Below are positions 18,282 to 26,064 of a DNA stretch of 64,000 bases, piece by piece; position 1 is the stretch's first letter, and each line of letters begins with the position of its first letter. The notes beneath the pieces were generated by a model. It made no database searches and was not told the origin of the DNA. It saw only the letters and a list, made by a program, of their open reading frames with translations. The stretch comes from DASVUS01 sp036388675 (lineage in GTDB: Bacteria; Armatimonadota; Abditibacteriia; Abditibacteriales; Abditibacteriaceae), in the NCBI GenBank assembly GCA_036388675.1, contig DASVRI010000039.1, positions 216,525-280,524 of the forward strand. Direction: 5' to 3'. Position numbers and translations under genes: made by a program.

Positions 18282-21128
18282 TTATGAACCGGCACTGCCT
18301 TTGTAGGTGCCGGCCACGACCAGCGTTCCCTGCCCCGGACGCAAATATTTCTTCGCCGCCTCGTTAACTTGTTCTACGGTCACGGCCTGATAAAGCCTGT
18401 TGCGCTTCTGGATATAATCTAGGCCCAGGCCATACACCTCGCCAACCAGAAGTTGGCCGGCAACGGCGCTGTTGGTAGCCAGTGTCACCGCATAGGAGCC
18501 CGTGATATAGGCAATTGCATTCTGCACTTCTGCGCGGGTGAAGCCTTGTCCGCGCGCCACGGAAATCAGGCGCTGCATTTCCGCGACAGCTTTATCCACA
18601 TTCTGTGGATTGGCGCCAAACTGCACCGAAAACGGCCCGGCGCCCAGAGTCGCATCCGTACTTGCGTAGATGCCGTACACCAATCCCAGCCGGTCGCGAA
18701 CATTGGTCGCCAGGCGCGAAGCGAGGCCGGTGCCACCACCGAGAATCGTGTTCATCACCACGACGCGGTAGAAATCGGGGTCGCTGCGCTTCAAGTTTCC
18801 GGCGTAACCATAAAGCACATCGGCCTGCGCTTTATCCGGCACATTAATAATTGTCTGCGCCAGCGCGGTGGTTGATACGTTTGTATCGGGAATGGACACC
18901 GGCGGCAGGTTGCCCTTTTTCTGCCAGTCGCCGAAATACTTCTTCGCCGCCGCGATAGCCTGCGGCGCGTTAACGTCGCCCACAACGGTGAGCACCAACC
19001 GATCCGGCGCGTAGTGAGCGGCATGAAAAGCCACCAGGTCTTCACGCGTCAGACTCTTCAACACAGTTTCCTGCTCATCAAGCGTGGGCATGTGATAGGG
19101 ATGCCCTTCGGGATACAGCGCATTCATGAACGCGATGCGAGCCAGAGTTCCGGTGCTTTGTCGCGCCTGTTCAATGCCGGCCAGCGCCTGGCGCCGTGCT
19201 TTTTCCAACTCTTCGGCAGGAAAAACCGGGTTGCGCAGTTGATCGGCCAGAACATCCAACACTGTATCGAAGTCGCGCGTCAGCGAGCGACCATTGAGCG
19301 ACACATATTCGCGGCCACCACCAACTCCAGCCGAAGCGCCCACATTTTCCAGAGTGCGCGCGATGTCGAGCAGAGATCGCGTGCGCGTGCCGCGCGAAAG
19401 CTGCGAAGCGGTGTAGTTGGCCAGACCGGGTTTATTGGCCGGATCGAATACGCCACCCGCTGAAAGCAAAGCGCCGCTGACGGCTACAGTCGGGTTCGCG
19501 TGATTTTCCTGAATGATGACGGTTAAGCCATTGTCCAAAACCACACGCGTTGGCTTCACAGCCAAACGCTGCACGCTCCCTGTGGCAGCAACCGAATTTT
19601 GCTGAACAGCCACTCTGGCCGAAGTCGTCTGTCGAGTACTCGATGCATTCGTTGCACTGGCGGAGCTTGGTGCAGCGGCAGCAAAAGCAGCAGTTGATGG
19701 CGCGGCAGGCGCAGAGGCAACGACGCTCGCGGGCGCTGCCGTGCCGCCTGCAATTGGCTCAAAGTATCCAACGGTGCGGTTGCGCTCCACGAAATACTTT
19801 TGCGCCACACGTTGCACATCGGCAGCGGTCACACGGCGCAGGTTTTGGAGGTAGGTTTCGCCATAGCGCCAATCGCCGCGCATGGCGTTTTCGCCCAACT
19901 GGCGCCCCTGCGATTGCACCGAGTCTTTGCCGTAAATGTATTGCGCCTCGGCCTGGTTGAGTACTCGCTTCAGTTCTTCATCGGAAATCGGTGTCGTCTT
20001 CAGCTTTTCAACTTCGGCCAGCAGGGCTTTTTCAAGTTCGGCGTTGCTCTTGCCCGGTTGCGCCGTGGCATCCAGGAACACCAGGTCGGCGTCGCGCAGG
20101 CCGTAATCGTAGGCATCTGCCGAAGAGGCCAATCCGCTTTGCACCAGAGCCGGAAAAAAGCGCGCCGTGCGTCCGCCGGAAAGAACACTTTCCAGTACAT
20201 CGAGAGCATAACGATCGGGATGGTTGGCAGCAGGAATATGATGAGCGATTTGCACCATGCGCACGGTGCCGGCACGACGCACCGTCACACGACGTTCGCC
20301 TTGTTGCTCCGGCTCGGGCGTAATGAAACGCTGCGCAATGGGGCGTCGCGGCATTCGTCCGAAATACTTTTGCACCATGCGCAGCGCGCTTGCCGTATCG
20401 AAGTCGCCCACCATCACAATCGTGGCGTTGTTGGGCACATAGTATTTCTTGTAATAGGCATACATCTCATCGCGCGAGATGTTTTCGATGTCGGAGCGAA
20501 AACCAATGGTCGTCCAGCGGTAAGGATGCACCTGATGAGCTGTTAAACGCACGGCTTTGGTCAGTGCGGAGCCGGGATTGTTCTCGCCGCCTTCATATTC
20601 CGAACGCACAACCGTCATTTCCTTCTGGTGCTCCGCCGGATCAAAGAGCGAATTCACCATGCGGTCGGATTCAATCTGCATGGCGAGTTCCAGTCGATCT
20701 GAGGCCAGCGTGGCGAAGTAATTGGTGCGGTCGAACGAAGTTGTCGCGTTAAACTCGGCGCCGTTTTGTTGCAGCGTGGCGCTAATTTCTCCGGGCTTGC
20801 GCGTCGTGGTGCCCTTAAACAGCATGTGCTCCAGCAAGTGGCTCATGCCGGTTTGGCCCAACTGCTCGTTAGCCGAACCAACCTTAAACCAAACCGAAAA
20901 ATAAACGACCGGAGCCGTGTGAACTTCTTTGGTCAGAACGGTTAGCCCGTTAGGCAGGCGAGTTTCTCGAATGCCGTTGAGAACTGAAGGCAGTGCCGGT
21001 GACGACGACGCGGCTTGAACGGGAGAAGCAGGCTGAGCTTTGGCCGAGTGACTAAAGCCGGACAGCACGGGTGGCAGCAACAGCGCCGACAACAGAATGG
21101 GGTGCAGTATGGATCTGAAATTTTTCAT
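18282..21128 (-). CDS. Secreted M16 family zinc peptidase (tandem active and inactive halves)
   Basis: 948 residues with a signal peptide (hydrophobic ILLSALLLPPVLSGFS, cut near AKA, ~1-31). The N-terminal M16 half carries the inverted zinc motif HLLEH (97-101) with the third ligand expected in VRSEYEGGENN. An Ala/Ser/Thr-rich linker (~460-525) leads to a second pair of M16 domains starting KPTRVVLDNGLTVII, which lacks HxxEH and keeps only the fold. This is the usual build of bacterial periplasmic pitrilysin/PqqL-like proteases that cut short peptides. It is transcribed alone, starting at ATG 21128, with a GAGTACTC about 65 bases upstream. Two further copies are internal. Confidence 0.92.
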   Translation of the reverse strand: MKNFRSILHPILLSALLLPPVLSGFSHSAKAQPASPVQAASSSPALPSVLNGIRETRLPNGLTVLTKEVHTAPVVYFSVWFKVGSANEQLGQTGMSHLLEHMLFKGTTTRKPGEISATLQQNGAEFNATTSFDRTNYFATLASDRLELAMQIESDRMVNSLFDPAEHQKEMTVVRSEYEGGENNPGSALTKAVRLTAHQVHPYRWTTIGFRSDIENISRDEMYAYYKKYYVPNNATIVMVGDFDTASALRMVQKYFGRMPRRPIAQRFITPEPEQQGERRVTVRRAGTVRMVQIAHHIPAANHPDRYALDVLESVLSGGRTARFFPALVQSGLASSADAYDYGLRDADLVFLDATAQPGKSNAELEKALLAEVEKLKTTPISDEELKRVLNQAEAQYIYGKDSVQSQGRQLGENAMRGDWRYGETYLQNLRRVTAADVQRVAQKYFVERNRTVGYFEPIAGGTAAPASVVASAPAAPSTAAFAAAAPSSASATNASSTRQTTSARVAVQQNSVAATGSVQRLAVKPTRVVLDNGLTVIIQENHANPTVAVSGALLSAGGVFDPANKPGLANYTASQLSRGTRTRSLLDIARTLENVGASAGVGGGREYVSLNGRSLTRDFDTVLDVLADQLRNPVFPAEELEKARRQALAGIEQARQSTGTLARIAFMNALYPEGHPYHMPTLDEQETVLKSLTREDLVAFHAAHYAPDRLVLTVVGDVNAPQAIAAAKKYFGDWQKKGNLPPVSIPDTNVSTTALAQTIINVPDKAQADVLYGYAGNLKRSDPDFYRVVVMNTILGGGTGLASRLATNVRDRLGLVYGIYASTDATLGAGPFSVQFGANPQNVDKAVAEMQRLISVARGQGFTRAEVQNAIAYITGSYAVTLATNSAVAGQLLVGEVYGLGLDYIQKRNRLYQAVTVEQVNEAAKKYLRPGQGTLVVAGTYKGSAGS

Positions 21129-21217
21129 GCACTCTCTTTGACTGTTTCAACGCTTGAGCCGTTCCCGATTATGGAGAGGAAAATCAGAAAGCGAGTACTC
21201 GTGTGATGCAATGAGCG

Positions 21218-21682
21218 TTAGAAATCTTCTTCGCCACGACTTTCAATTTCGTTGATGGCGTCCTGAGGCGTGACGCCGTTCTCGGCCACGGCGCGTATTC
21301 CGGGCATGTAGCGTTCGGTTGTTATCAGGTTGGCGTTGACCAAGCCTTCGACAAGCGCCTGATTGAGATCGGTGCCCTCAATGTCGAGGCTTGTCTTGCA
21401 GCGGATGGCGCCGCTGTCCCAATCCATTTCAAAGTTGCCAACAGCCAGGCCAAAGTTGGCACGCGTCAGGAACTCCGCCATCGCAACGGTTCTATCGCCG
21501 GCCACCACCGGGCACACCGAGTAGAAGATACATTGACGTTCTTCTTCGCGTGCAATGGCATAACACGACCACGCGCCGTTATCGCCTTCATACTCTAGAT
21601 GCAACGCCGTTTCGCCTTCGATGTGGTGGAAAGGCCACCCCACCCGATTGAAGAACTCTTGCAGTGTCTCGAAAATTTCCAT
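21218..21682 (-). CDS. YbjN domain protein
   Basis: 154 residues from ATG 21682 (MEIFETLQEFFNRVGWPF); the frame extends to 21811, but that would overlap the restriction gene. It has the YbjN / type III-chaperone-like fold pattern: an N-terminal amphipathic helix, then a beta sheet with WSCYAIAREEERQCIFYSVC and a central NFGLAVGNFEMDWDSGAIRC, ending in helices and an acidic tail (ESRGEEDF). YbjN proteins are small soluble cytoplasmic proteins linked to stress and signalling, with no assigned chemistry. It follows the restriction endonuclease gene by 74 bases and faces away from the M16 gene's promoter, so co-transcription with the R-M genes is possible. Confidence 0.75.
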   Translation of the reverse strand: MEIFETLQEFFNRVGWPFHHIEGETALHLEYEGDNGAWSCYAIAREEERQCIFYSVCPVVAGDRTVAMAEFLTRANFGLAVGNFEMDWDSGAIRCKTSLDIEGTDLNQALVEGLVNANLITTERYMPGIRAVAENGVTPQDAINEIESRGEEDF

Positions 21683-21756
21683 GATGCTACGCGTTCCTTC
21701 GTGGCTGCATTCCGACTTTTGGGCATGCTTGTTAGGACGGTGTTTGAATATTGCAG

Positions 21757-22890
21757 TCACAGTTCTCCGCTGCCCAAACCGCTTTCGGCTGCACTTCTCA
21801 AAGAAAGCCATAGCTCTTTGAGTGGCTGGCTAACGGCGCTATCCGGCTCCTTCAGTACAAGCTGTTGATACTCTTCTATATATCGCGTTCGTAAACGATG
21901 AAACAAATGCAGGAAGTGGCGCAAGAAACTAATACAATCAAGTACTGCTATTTCAACTCCGCCGGTCTTCTCATAGAGACTTTTTGCGTAATCATTGACC
22001 TCCTGCGAAATCTCCTCGGTTGTGATGAAGATGTAATTTTCAATACCCCTATCCAAAATCTTTTGCACTGCAAGGTCGATGTCGTCGCGTGTTACGCGAC
22101 GCATTTTCATTTCATATCCGGTTAGAACTTGCTCATCGTTGATGAGAGTTACTTCTACGTCGCCGATTGCGCCGGTCTGTTTGTCGGCGGCATTATGGCT
22201 TGCAAGTACTTTTGCTTGTTCGCCAATTTGTGTGCTTGCTGATCTATACGCAGCCGCAACAATCAGCACCGGCAACCGACTGGCATTGCGCCCTACCAAA
22301 TGGCTTTGAACGATAGAAACAATGCTTTCCGCCGACAAAGGGATAGCGCCTTCCAGCGGCTTGACGCCCGCAAGCAGTGTTTCCATGCGTTGCTGATTTT
22401 CATTCTTCACGACGAGCAAAACACGAATGCTCTCGGCCAACAAATCGGCGGCGCTTACCATTCCAGTATGAACATCGATAAGAAGTTGAAGGGCGGCCTG
22501 ATAAAGTTCAGGCGGCCTTCCAACCAAATTACTACTTGGCGTGAGCGTTTCGCTCCTATTGCGGAGCGCAGGGGTGAGAAAAGCCGTTGTGGTGTTGCAC
22601 GGAAGACTATGCACGGTAATGAATGGCCCAAGATAGGCTTCATCGTAAGTACGCCCTGAAAACGCATCATTACTGTCAATTTCTGTATATGGCTTACGAA
22701 TGTCTACTTCCGGCTTATGAACCTTTGCCAAACAGCATGAAAGAATAAGCCGAGATAACGCTTTATTACGGATATTGCGGCAAATCAATTCCACGCGCTC
22801 GCGGATGCCTTCATCATTTACGATTGGAGCGGCAATGTCAGTGCTGGCTCGTTGCAGTGCATCTGCGAGGATTTCTTGTGGTGTTGCCAT
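21757..22890 (-). CDS. Putative type II restriction endonuclease (PD-(D/E)xK)
   Basis: 377 residues, starting at ATG 22890 behind GAAAGAGA. I see a probable nuclease core GDVEVTLIN...YEMKMR with Asp244, Glu260 and Lys262, which fits PD-(D/E)xK catalysis. The N-terminal half (LAKVHKPEVDIRKPYTEI, FSGRTYDEAY, LPCNTTTAFLTPALRNR) is laid out like SacI-family endonucleases, but I could not verify membership. The strongest support is context: it overlaps the 3' end of a DNA adenine methyltransferase gene by 73 bases in another frame. Recognition site unknown. Its last 15 bases (encoding SGEL and the stop) are identical to those of an HsdS remnant at 52052-52066. Confidence 0.68.
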   Translation of the reverse strand: MATPQEILADALQRASTDIAAPIVNDEGIRERVELICRNIRNKALSRLILSCCLAKVHKPEVDIRKPYTEIDSNDAFSGRTYDEAYLGPFITVHSLPCNTTTAFLTPALRNRSETLTPSSNLVGRPPELYQAALQLLIDVHTGMVSAADLLAESIRVLLVVKNENQQRMETLLAGVKPLEGAIPLSAESIVSIVQSHLVGRNASRLPVLIVAAAYRSASTQIGEQAKVLASHNAADKQTGAIGDVEVTLINDEQVLTGYEMKMRRVTRDDIDLAVQKILDRGIENYIFITTEEISQEVNDYAKSLYEKTGGVEIAVLDCISFLRHFLHLFHRLRTRYIEEYQQLVLKEPDSAVSQPLKELWLSLRSAAESGLGSGEL

Positions 22891-23705
22891 TTAATCTCTT
22901 TCGGCGGTTCGTAGTTCAACCAAAGTACTTCAGTGCGTTCTGATTTGACAGAATGACACATTTTTGCAGGCGCTTCAACGATGTTCCAGTCACTATATAA
23001 CTCATCCATTAAATCACAGTGATAACTTGATAAAGCGACCTTGCCTTTGACGTTGCGGAGTACTCCGGCGAGTTTTCGATGGTCGTTATCGGTCATTTCA
23101 TGCGCGTAGGCTTTGCTATCTCCACGCGCATTGTGCGGATAAGGTGGGTCGCAGTAAAACAGTGTTTCGGCGCTGTCGTAGCGGCGGATAACTTCGATTG
23201 CGGGCGCATTTTCAATTTGCACCCGCAACAACCTTTGAGCAATGAGCGATAAATCATCAACGCTGCCGAGCCAACGCGACACGGCACCCGCCATCCCTGC
23301 GCGGCTGGTCAAAAGACAATGCGCCCAACGTCCGGCGCTTGATGTTTGAGCAAGCCCAGTCCTTACTTGTCGCGCGCACACGAAAAAACGACGCGCACGC
23401 TCCAATTCGCTAATATTTTCTGTTTGGCGTTGGCTCGCCAACGCCAATTCCTCGCGCGAAAAAGGAGTCAGGCCAATAGCTTCAATCAATTCGTCTTTTT
23501 GATCTCGCAACACGCGGAAAAAGTTGACAACTTCGCTGTGAGCATCGTTATAAGTCTCAACTGGTGAGGGTTCACGATTGATAAGTACGGCGGCGGAGCC
23601 GCCGTACACGTCACAAAAATGCTGTGACTGCGGCAACATCGGCAGCAGCCAATCAAGATGACTATATTTTCCGCCATACCAGCCGAAGGCAATCAACTTT
23701 CCCAT
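22818..23705 (-). CDS. D12-class (Dam-like) DNA adenine N6-methyltransferase
   Basis: 295 residues from ATG 23705 (MGKLIAFGWYGGKYSHLDW). The AdoMet-binding FxGxK-like motif is FGWYGGKY (8-14); DVYGGSAAV follows at ~32-40, and the catalytic motif IV DPPY is at 186-189. That order (alpha class, MT-A70-unrelated D12 family) is shared with Dam, DpnM and EcoRV methyltransferases, which methylate adenine. The C-terminal tail after WLNYEPP overlaps the restriction gene. Together they form a type II R-M system, methyltransferase first. Target sequence cannot be read from the protein. One GAGTACTC lies inside. Confidence 0.9.
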   Translation of the reverse strand: MGKLIAFGWYGGKYSHLDWLLPMLPQSQHFCDVYGGSAAVLINREPSPVETYNDAHSEVVNFFRVLRDQKDELIEAIGLTPFSREELALASQRQTENISELERARRFFVCARQVRTGLAQTSSAGRWAHCLLTSRAGMAGAVSRWLGSVDDLSLIAQRLLRVQIENAPAIEVIRRYDSAETLFYCDPPYPHNARGDSKAYAHEMTDNDHRKLAGVLRNVKGKVALSSYHCDLMDELYSDWNIVEAPAKMCHSVKSERTEVLWLNYEPPKEIKWQHHKKSSQMHCNEPALTLPLQS

Positions 23706-23769
23706 ATTCCCTAATTTTAACGCACTTCGGCGGGAGGAGAAAATGAATGATTGCAGTAACGCCGCGCGC

Positions 23770-23835
23770 AAGCGGACTAACGCCTGAGATCAGCGGCGCC
23801 TAGAAGCGCAACGTAGCGAATCTGTAGGCTTCCGT
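23770..23835. repeat. Dispersed repeat, copy 1 (GCCGCGCGCAAGCGG...)
   Basis: Shares AACGCCTGAGATCA, flanking GCGCGC and the GAGGCG/GAAGCG-rich right side with 24505-24580. The two copies bracket the PIN remnant and lipoprotein gene, which may have moved or been rearranged together. No coding capacity. Confidence 0.45.
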
Positions 23836-23844
23836 TGCAGCGAT

Positions 23845-24099
23845 TCAGGAAGCCTGAGACTGAGCGTGCTCATTGTATTCTCCAATTTCTTTCAAAAACT
23901 CTTGTGGCGTGAGTACTCGCAAACCGAACTTCTCGACACCCGCAAAATTCCGTTTGTTGAAACTGATGATGTATTTGCATTCATGAGTACTTGCCAACCT
24001 GCGCACGCAATACAACGACAAACTCAGCGGCGCTGAAAGGCGAAGCCTGTGCAGCGACAGGTTGTGTAGTGCCTTTTGCCTAATACTGACTTCTCGCAC
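23845..24099 (-). pseudogene. Remnant of a PIN-domain toxin (C-terminal part)
   Basis: An 84-codon frame from GTG 24099 ends in ECKYIISFNKRNF...FGLRVLTPQEFLKEI, the typical C-terminal strand-helix of PIN_3/VapC-like ribonuclease toxins. The first ~38 residues do not resemble a PIN domain, and the N-terminal catalytic Asp region is missing. It overlaps the end of the lipoprotein gene in another frame. I read it as a decayed toxin fragment, not an active protein. No antitoxin is adjacent. One GAGTACTC is inside, read as RVL. Confidence 0.6.
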
Positions 24100-24439
24100 C
24101 GTTGATACGCCATTGACTGTCTACGGGAACGAGACGAAACGAATACATTGCAGTCCCCTTGGCGCAGTGAAGTTGATAGTGGAGATCTGCATATTCAGTG
24201 CTGACGCGAAAACTATGTAGGTGCCAGCCTTGCACTACTCCCTGCTTCTGTTCTATGGTTTGCCAATCTTTTTGCCATATTTGAGCGGGAGAAGCTTTTT
24301 GCGCTGTGGGCGAGACAAGATTATACGCTGAACCAAACCGATGCGCTTGCATCTGACGCAGGAAGTTTTCCGCAACTGGCTGCGCCTGTTTGATGCTGCT
24401 GGTGAAACTACAGCCAGAGAGAACAAAGGCTGCCAGCAC
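24080..24439 (-). CDS. Small lipoprotein with unclear start
   Basis: At least 119 residues. The lipobox LSGC, preceded by a hydrophobic run (VAFVLAAFVLSGC), marks a lipoprotein signal; the mature part (~110 residues, LRQMQAHRFGSAYNLVSP..., SFRLVPVDSQWRINGA) resembles the NTF2-like/DUF4864-type accumulation proteins but no family is certain. The first in-frame standard start is GTG 24439, which would leave a signal without its positively charged N-terminus. In-frame codons upstream to 24466 read ATT AAG TCG..., giving a complete signal with Lys, and AGGAAG stands 6 bases before that ATT. A rare ATT start is therefore possible. No function assigned. Confidence 0.6.
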   Translation of the reverse strand: MLAAFVLSGCSFTSSIKQAQPVAENFLRQMQAHRFGSAYNLVSPTAQKASPAQIWQKDWQTIEQKQGVVQGWHLHSFRVSTEYADLHYQLHCAKGTAMYSFRLVPVDSQWRINGARSQY

Positions 24440-24504
24440 AAACGCTACGGTTTGGGCCGACTTAATTATGCACTTCCTATTCTAACCTGAGTACTCAGAT
24501 GGCT

Positions 24505-24580
24505 GCGCGCGGCAGGCCAACGCCTGAGATCACCCGCTGCTGGAGGCGGAGCGAGGAACGAGAGAAGCTGTAAGCGGTCG
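24505..24580. repeat. Dispersed repeat, copy 2
   Basis: Second copy of the element at 23770-23835, sharing CAACGCCTGAGATCA and a GAGGCGGAGCGAGGAACGAG right side. It follows a GAGTACTC at 24489. Confidence 0.45.
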
Positions 24581-24623
24581 GGGGTAGCGCCCTGTTGTCC
24601 CGCTGTTGATAATCGTGTGCTAC

Positions 24624-25866
24624 TCATCGGATGCGCCATAGTCTGACGATACCATCCTCGCCACCAGCCGCCGCCATCTGGCCGTCTGGCGAAAGATCGA
24701 CTGAGGTAAAATCGCCCTGTTTCCCTTTAAGCGTTCGTATCAACTTGCCGGTAGAAGCGTCACGAACCTTTAATTTATTCAGAATGTAGCCGCCGCGCAA
24801 AGTCAGCAATTTACTATCGGCAGTGAAACGAACGATGGGGACGGGGCCTTGTAAGTCTTTATCTTTGTCCTGAAGTGTTGCTATTAGGTTGCCCGTTGGC
24901 AAATCCCACAGTTGCACCACGCCCGGCGCTTCACGGCGCTTAAAGCTCGGCTCCCATACTACAGATAACTTACGTGAGTCGGGAGAAAACTCAACGTCAA
25001 CGTCATTCGGATAACGAAAGGCTTCTAAATGTGGATGGTGCAGCGCTTTGATCTTTTGCCCGCTCGCTGCATTTCGCAACATTACAGATTGAGGATAGTT
25101 ATCCGGAGCGAGTTCTACCGCCGCCATTATCTTACCGTCGGGCGACATCTCAGTGTGGCGCGAGTAAGGCAAACATGCGCTGACCTGTAGCTATCTCCCA
25201 TGATTGTGCGTCCCTTTCAGTAGTGGTGTGGAGAAGTTTGCTATCGAGGGAAAAGTCGGTGAATCTGAGTTCCTCATCTCCCGCGATACGGAACTTACTT
25301 GATTTTGGTGCTTGCGGTCCAATTAACGCCTGCCCCGCAACCGTATCCCACAGTTCCATATAGATTTCGTTACCGTCAATGTTCATTCCCAGGAGATCGC
25401 CGTCGGGCGAAAACTTCATTTCAGTAACTACACCGAATGGCTTGAGTAGAACAGGAAGCTGATCGATGTCGGTTAGCCAGACCTTCACAGTACCGTCGAA
25501 ACAGGCGACTGCGAGCTTGCGGCTATCCGACGAAAATCTGGAGAGGTATCCGCCAGCAACGGTGCGGCGCAGGCGTCCTGTTGCTGGATTCCACAGTCTC
25601 ATCTCTCGATTGGGTGACTTACGAATATCTTGCCGAAGTATGATGGCCGCGAGCATCTTCCCATCAGGCGAGTACTCGACCTGATACACCGGATTATATA
25701 TGCCCGGATGCTGCGACAATAAGCGTTCGGGTCGCGTTACGACTAAGGGCGCAGGTGCCGATTGTGGAGTTTGCGAGTTCGCAGCGTCGGAAAAAAGACG
25801 TAGCGCACCCCAGCCCAAAGGCAGCGCGATAAGAATCATAATGCCCCGACGAATACTTGCCCTCAT
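24624..25866 (-). pseudogene. WD40-like repeat protein split by a frameshift
   Basis: Two overlapping frames make one protein. The upstream half starts at 25866 with an N-terminal anchor (IMILIALPLGWGALRLF) and has YSPDGKMLAAI, MRLWNPATGRLRRT, VKVWL and MKFSPDGDLLG repeats, ending 25150. The downstream half, open from 25172, continues with MSPDGKIMAAVE, VQLWDLPTGN and LSPDGQMAAAGGEDGIVRLW. Joining them by one base shift near 25160-25170 restores a continuous repeat (ATGQRMF then LPYSRHTEMSPDG). This is a disrupted gene, a sequencing error, or less likely programmed frameshifting. Such proteins are secreted or membrane-anchored propellers of unknown role. Confidence 0.75.
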
Positions 25867-26023
25867 GAAGATGACCCCGCACCAATTTTATCATTACTCC
25901 GCAACACAATTTCGGGCTGGATAGCCGTTGATACTGGTTTGACATATCAGTTTACGAAAAGCCGTGCGCCGCAAGCTAACATGTGATTATGCCGCATACT
26001 TCGCTCGGTGTTCAGGGTTGATG
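25867..26023. other. Short intergenic region, nothing recognised
   Basis: Contains the upstream region of the WD40 gene on the minus strand. No conserved RNA, repeat or promoter recognised. Confidence 0.4.
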
Positions 26024-26064
26024 ACAGAAAGACACTCCCTGAGAAATCAGGAGTGTCTTTCTGT
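26024..26064 (-). terminator. Strong hairpin terminator of the propeller gene
   Basis: ACAGAAAGACACTCC (26024-26038) pairs perfectly with 26050-26064 over 15 bases; the stop codon begins in the stem. On the minus strand the second arm ends in GTCTTTCTGT, providing some Ts. The position directly at the gene end supports a terminator. Confidence 0.75.
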
